From UBA6059 sp040219045 (GTDB lineage Bacteria; Bacteroidota; Bacteroidia; Cytophagales; Cyclobacteriaceae), in NCBI GenBank assembly GCA_965229505.1, contig OZ245881.1:3348001-3412000 (forward strand): a stretch of DNA of 64,000 nucleotides, given 5' to 3'. Made by a program: the position numbers and the translations under genes. The notes under the pieces are model-generated. The model was given only the letters and a program-made list of their open reading frames with translations. It was not told where the DNA came from and did no database searches. Positions 60,357-64,000 of the stretch are shown here, one piece after another (the stretch's first letter is position 1; the number at the start of each line of letters is the position of its first letter).

Positions 60357-61406
60357 CTAGTCCTGCAGCACATTGCTCACGAAGGTCGACTTGAGCATCA
60401 GCCAGAATAGGAACAAGACCATGCCCCACATCAGGTAAACCTGATAAAAATCCGTGGTGTCTTTGTAGCGGCTTTCTTTGATCTCCACTTTCTCGTATTC
60501 ATCGATTTGAGCAAAAACTTCCTTCAGCGCCTCATTATTTGACACCCGATAAAACTTACCATCACCGATCTCCGCGATAGTCCGCAGGGTCGTCTCATCG
60601 ATAGTATTCTCCACGTACCTCGTCCTTCCAAAAAAGTCCTTACCGAAGGGCACTTTTCCCTCTTTGCCTACCGCAATGGTGTAGATCTTGATATTGTAGG
60701 CCTCAGCGAGACGAGCAGCTGTTTCGGGATCAAGGTTGCCGGCAGTGTTGTCACCATCACTTAGCAGAATGATCACCTTCGACTTACTATCCGATTCGGT
60801 CATTCGGTTGGTACCCACCGCCAGCGCACTACCTATGGCAGTACCGCGGCTCTCAATGAGGTCAAAGTTGATGTCTTCGATGTATTCTGAGAGCAGGTCA
60901 TAGTCTGTTGTCAGAGGGGAGAGGGAATAAGCCTCACCAGAGAAGACGACCAGACCTATCCTGTCCTGGAACCTACCGAGAATAAAGTTTTTAGCCGTTT
61001 CTTTTGCGGCCTCCAGACGATTGGGCTGGAAATCCTGAATCTGCATCGACTCACTAATATCGATGAGCAGCATGATGTCGATACCTTCCGTCCACTGTTC
61101 GACCTTCTCATTGGTCTTTTGTGGTCGGGCGAGTGCTACTAATAGCAGCATTAGCGCTAGCGTAAAAATAATGGGCGGTACCACCCGCAACCAACTCGAA
61201 GGATCTGCTTTGATAGCACCTTTGGACAAAGCGATCGGCAGTCGTTGGTTGAGCTTGAAACCAAGCAACCAGCGAAAGAGGAAGAATAGCGGAACGAGCG
61301 GGATGAGGTAGAGAAACAGGCGGTTTTCCCATTGGAAGTTGCCCCACATCTCGGGCGTGAACCAGCTGAGGGAATACCAGGCGATATCGCTAAATGCACT
61401 ATCCAT
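60357..61406 (-). CDS. VWA domain membrane protein (BatA-like)
   Basis: The 349-residue protein has two membrane helices near the start, a von Willebrand factor A domain with the MIDAS motif (IMLLIDISESMQIQDF: DxSxS), Thr and Asp later (TDYDLLSEYIED, ILLSDGDN), and a last helix (YLMWGMVLFLFWLMLKS). This is the BatA type of the Bacteroides aerotolerance operon. It should act with the DUF58 protein and a MoxR ATPase, whose gene is not in this window. It overlaps the next gene upstream by 8 bp. Confidence 0.92.
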   Translation of the reverse strand: MDSAFSDIAWYSLSWFTPEMWGNFQWENRLFLYLIPLVPLFFLFRWLLGFKLNQRLPIALSKGAIKADPSSWLRVVPPIIFTLALMLLLVALARPQKTNEKVEQWTEGIDIMLLIDISESMQIQDFQPNRLEAAKETAKNFILGRFQDRIGLVVFSGEAYSLSPLTTDYDLLSEYIEDINFDLIESRGTAIGSALAVGTNRMTESDSKSKVIILLSDGDNTAGNLDPETAARLAEAYNIKIYTIAVGKEGKVPFGKDFFGRTRYVENTIDETTLRTIAEIGDGKFYRVSNNEALKEVFAQIDEYEKVEIKESRYKDTTDFYQVYLMWGMVLFLFWLMLKSTFVSNVLQD

Positions 61407-62292
61407 TCTTCACTTCGTTGATTCTGCGTTTATATCGCTCTAGCGTAAAGTCTTCGAGTACTTCGAAATTGCGATGTAGATCCTGAATATCCTGGTGCCC
61501 ATAGATATTTCTGTCAATGCCTTTGAGCGAATCCTTCAGCTTGTCTTCGAGACCTGAGGCCAGTATTTCCTTAGTGGTAAGCTTGGTATACGGCCTATCC
61601 TCCAGTCGCTCCATGTATCGCTTCCAGACCGCCACGGTGTTCTCGGTCACCTGCGGGCCGGTATGCTTTTTGATGTCGTTGATGCCCTGCTCAAATGAAG
61701 CCGTGAATTTTTCAAAGTCTTTTCTCAGCCTTCTGATCAACAGCTTTTTGCGAATGGTCTTGCCAAAAATCAAATAGACCACTAACGCCAAAACTAGAAA
61801 GACCGCTCCGCCAATAGTGAGATAAGGATAGTTGATGGCAAAAGGTACATCCAGGAAACTGGTATTGGCCTTGAGCTCCATCGAATCATACACCACTGGG
61901 ATCAATTCCGTTAGGTAAATCGAGTCTGGTGGAGTCTTGATCTCTATGCTGTCATTGCTGGTAAGTAGAAATACCGGCAGATCGAGTTGCTGGACTTTGT
62001 CGATCTCAAAAGAAGTGAGTTCGTAGATCACACTGTCAAAGGCGAAGGTGCTATCGGCGGTCGTGGAAAAGTAGGTTCTCGATAGGTACTCGAACGGGAA
62101 GTACGAAAAACTCGAGTCTGGAAAAATGATTTCTCTTGTTCTGGGGTATTTGGCGGTCAGTACGTATTTGACAGGCTCACCAATCTTGAAGCTGTCAGCC
62201 ATGAACGTACCTTGGGAGCTGATCTGCTGACCCACAGCAGTACCCATCAGCACCAAACAAAGAACGATATGTACAATGAATGCTCTAAACAC
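61399..62292 (-). CDS. Hypothetical membrane protein of the Bat operon
   Basis: The 297-residue protein has a signal peptide (LVLMGTAVGQ), an extracytoplasmic beta domain (to about residue 150), one membrane helix (YLTIGGAVFLVLALVVYLIFG) and a cytoplasmic helical tail (TASFEQGINDIKKHTGPQV). The layout and the position between BatA-like and DUF58 genes are like the DUF4381/BatD-type partner, but sequence alone does not settle it. It overlaps the DUF58 gene by 8 bp and the VWA gene by 8 bp. Confidence 0.75.
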   Translation of the reverse strand: MFRAFIVHIVLCLVLMGTAVGQQISSQGTFMADSFKIGEPVKYVLTAKYPRTREIIFPDSSFSYFPFEYLSRTYFSTTADSTFAFDSVIYELTSFEIDKVQQLDLPVFLLTSNDSIEIKTPPDSIYLTELIPVVYDSMELKANTSFLDVPFAINYPYLTIGGAVFLVLALVVYLIFGKTIRKKLLIRRLRKDFEKFTASFEQGINDIKKHTGPQVTENTVAVWKRYMERLEDRPYTKLTTKEILASGLEDKLKDSLKGIDRNIYGHQDIQDLHRNFEVLEDFTLERYKRRINEVKNG

Positions 62293-63163
62293 TTCTTCTA
62301 CTCCTGTTACGCACCTTGAACAGCTTGATCAATTTTGGTACATAATCTTCATCTGTCCTGATCAATGTGTAGTTGGCCTGGTTCTTTTTGCACAGCTCTT
62401 CCAGGTGACTTTGATTCTTCCCATAGGTATTTTCAATCGTCTTCCTAAATGCACCAGACGAAGTATTCACCCACATGGTTTTCTTACTTTCCTGATCGTA
62501 GAGCGGTATTATGCCTAGCTTGGGCATCTCTGTCTCCCGCTTATCAGCAATGTGGATCACCACCAGATCATGCATTCGCGCTAGCGCCTTAAGGTGATGA
62601 TCATAGTCCTCATCGATAAAGTCCGAGATCAGTATAATGATACTCTTGCGCTTGATCATTTCGAGCGCATACTTCATCGCCTTACTGAGGTTAGTCTTTG
62701 TAGAGCTTGGCTTGAGGTTGAAGATCGAGGAGGTGATATTGTAGGAATGCTTGATGCCCTTACCGGGTTTTACATATTTCTCTTTTTGATCGGAGAAACA
62801 AATGAGCCCCACCTGACTACTTTCCTTGATCGCAGAGATTCCCAGTAGGGCACAGATCTCCTTACCGATATCTAGTTTTTGTTTTCCCGGTACCCCAATC
62901 TCCTGTGAGGCACTGACATCAAGGATCAGAAATACGCTTTGTTCTTTCTCCTCTTTGAAAGTCTTTACGAAGGTGCCGTGACCTTTAGCGCTTACATTCC
63001 AGTCAATGGTGCGGACGTCATCACCGTATTGATACTGACGTACATCATCAAACTCCAGACCGGATCCTTTAAACACAGAATGGAAATCACCCTGCATTTG
63101 GGAGTTAATCGCCTTTCTGATGCGGATTTCGTATTTACGAAGTTTTTTGAGGATGTCCTTCAT
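62285..63163 (-). CDS. DUF58 domain protein (Bat operon)
   Basis: The 292-residue protein begins KKLRKYEIRIRKAINSQMQGDFHSVFKGSGLEFDDVRQYQYGDD and has the DUF58/VWA-like core IDWNVSAKGHGTFVKTFKEE, then LILDVSASQEIG and LIIISDFIDEDY. It is the first gene of the Bat-type operon in this window and is translationally coupled to the next by 8 bp. DUF58 proteins work with MoxR ATPases in assembly or stress tolerance; direct evidence here is lacking. It is divergent from the DUF4296 gene at 63217. Confidence 0.92.
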   Translation of the reverse strand: MKDILKKLRKYEIRIRKAINSQMQGDFHSVFKGSGLEFDDVRQYQYGDDVRTIDWNVSAKGHGTFVKTFKEEKEQSVFLILDVSASQEIGVPGKQKLDIGKEICALLGISAIKESSQVGLICFSDQKEKYVKPGKGIKHSYNITSSIFNLKPSSTKTNLSKAMKYALEMIKRKSIIILISDFIDEDYDHHLKALARMHDLVVIHIADKRETEMPKLGIIPLYDQESKKTMWVNTSSGAFRKTIENTYGKNQSHLEELCKKNQANYTLIRTDEDYVPKLIKLFKVRNRSRRSV

Positions 63164-63216
63164 TCCCGCTAATTTTGGGGCACAAAATTAGAATAATACA
63201 AACGATTTACCCTTAC

Positions 63217-63564
63217 GTGAGATTTGCTTTTTTGGTTCTGGTGCTGTTGATGACGTTGAGTTCTTGCAAAAGGGAGGTTAAAGCTCCTGAGCGTCTATTG
63301 GATAAGACGGGTATGGTAGATGTTTTGATAGACATTCACCTGCTTGAGGCTAAACTCGATGCGCTTAGCGTTGATAAAGATTCGTCCAGGGTGCTTTACC
63401 GCGCTTACGAGCAACAGATTTTCGAAAAACACGGGATTTCACCGGAGCTATATCAGGAGAGCTATCAGTGGCATTTCAACCATCTCCACTCGTTGAATGA
63501 TATCTATGCCATAGTGGTAGATAGCCTTATGCTGAGGCAGCAAACAAAGCAACTGGAGCGATGA
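63217..63564 (+). CDS. DUF4296 lipoprotein
   Basis: With GTG at 63217 the protein has a neat lipoprotein signal (VRFAFLVLVLLMTLSSC). The frame opens earlier at TTG 63175, but the added residues would spoil the signal. The rest (LLDKTGMVDVLIDIHLLEAKLDAL, VLYRAYEQQIFEKHGISPELYQESYQW) is the DUF4296 pattern, a Bacteroidota family of unknown function. Its stop overlaps the start of mutS2 (ATGA), so the two are cotranscribed. It is divergent from the Bat operon. Confidence 0.85.
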   Translation: MRFAFLVLVLLMTLSSCKREVKAPERLLDKTGMVDVLIDIHLLEAKLDALSVDKDSSRVLYRAYEQQIFEKHGISPELYQESYQWHFNHLHSLNDIYAIVVDSLMLRQQTKQLER

Positions 63565-64000
63565 ACCTCTACCCCGAAAACTTAAAGGAAAAGATCGGTT
63601 TCCATAAGATACAGGATCTGGTGGCCGATCGCTGTATCAGCACGATGGGTAAAGATTTCGTAGCTAAGCTACAGCCGCTCACTGACCTTACCAGAATAGA
63701 GAAGCTAGGCTATCAAACGGCTGAGTTCAAAGCCATCCTTGATAGCGGTGAGCTATTCCCGGCATCAAACTATATCGATGTACGGGCACAACTAAAGAAA
63801 GCGAAGGTAGAAGGAAGCTTTCTTGATCAGGACGAATTTTACGAGCTGAAGATATCGCTATCGACTATCGTCAAATGCTTGAAGTTTTTGAGCACTCGAG
63901 CCGCTGAGTATCAGTTGCTAGCCGAGGCAAGCGGTATGGTGGCATTGGACCCGTCACTCCTGGATAGTATTGAAGCGATCATTGATGATCTTGGGCAGGT
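63561..64000 (+). CDS. mutS2: Endonuclease MutS2, N-terminal part (runs off the window)
   Basis: The frame from ATG 63561 stays open to the end of the window (about 146 residues). It reads MNLYPENLKEKIGFHKIQDL, then KDFVAKLQPLTDLTRIEKLG, FPASNYIDVRAQLKKAKVEG and FLDQDEFYELKISLSTIVK, which is the N-terminal mutS2 domain. MutS2 suppresses recombination or acts at collided ribosomes; the ATPase and Smr parts lie beyond the window. It overlaps the DUF4296 gene by 4 bp. Confidence 0.9.
   Translation, partial: MNLYPENLKEKIGFHKIQDLVADRCISTMGKDFVAKLQPLTDLTRIEKLGYQTAEFKAILDSGELFPASNYIDVRAQLKKAKVEGSFLDQDEFYELKISLSTIVKCLKFLSTRAAEYQLLAEASGMVALDPSLLDSIEAIIDDLGQ

Overview
The window looks like a chromosomal segment of a free-living, probably marine Bacteroidota bacterium, most likely of the order Cytophagales. 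The reasons are the many lipoproteins with hydrophobic leader plus Cys, DUF4136, DUF4174 and DUF4296 proteins, a LytS/LytTR pair, a Bat-type operon (VWA plus DUF58), a PadR/large FtsX-permease pair, SMUG2-type uracil glycosylase, and few recognisable Shine-Dalgarno sites. No rRNA, tRNA or CRISPR array was found. The window opens inside one gene (C-terminal SH3-like tail) and closes inside mutS2.

1-13 kb is ordinary chromosome: a DUF4136 lipoprotein and an outer-membrane barrel, a secreted S9 peptidase, uracil-DNA glycosylase and HAD phosphatase, GNAT, a BaiN-like flavoprotein, a LytS/LytTR two-component pair, a medium-chain reductase, a GT-C-like membrane protein and a membrane-anchored class III cyclase.

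13.0-16.6 kb is the most unusual region. Four small cassettes lie head to tail on the minus strand, each with one or two small lipoprotein or membrane genes. They are separated by four related sites of 222-228 bp, each bounded by AAC and GTT and with inverted ends. In each cassette the 5' box is nearly complementary to the box at its own 3' end, the hallmark of integron cassettes, but the sites are long and no integron integrase is visible. Next to the array is an IS91-type HUH transposase with a tyrosine recombinase whose start needs a -1 shift on a run of seven A (16.8-18.9 kb). Beyond that, a 222-bp duplication of an AraC gene tail brackets another lone lipoprotein gene (18.9-20.6 kb), and a decayed DUF4136 gene follows.

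22-30 kb holds a tripartite RND efflux operon (adaptor, pump, outer-membrane factor) followed by a small K+ channel and preceded by two lipoproteins. 30-45 kb has an S41 peptidase, a Rieske oxygenase, DUF4174, a P1 aminopeptidase, a MazEF-like toxin-antitoxin pair with a palindromic operator, two tandem secreted RidA-like proteins, a BrkB-family protein, a GIY-YIG gene bracketed by inverted repeats, a sodium/solute symporter, and a large ABC permease with its PadR regulator.

45-57 kb is mostly housekeeping or unknown: DinB, a MORN-repeat lipoprotein, two paralogous NaChBac-type sodium channels flanking an ABC-F protein, a sugar dehydrogenase-like lipoprotein, a dCMP deaminase, an ornithine cyclodeaminase family enzyme, a single-domain response regulator, TatD and TcdA. 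57-60.4 kb is a second accessory island: an ORF-less group II intron-like remnant carrying small palindromes, then an AT-rich three-gene operon (MglA-like GTPase, coiled-coil membrane protein, helical membrane-tailed protein) that I do not recognise as a described system. 60.4-64 kb holds the Bat-type operon, a DUF4296 lipoprotein and the start of mutS2.
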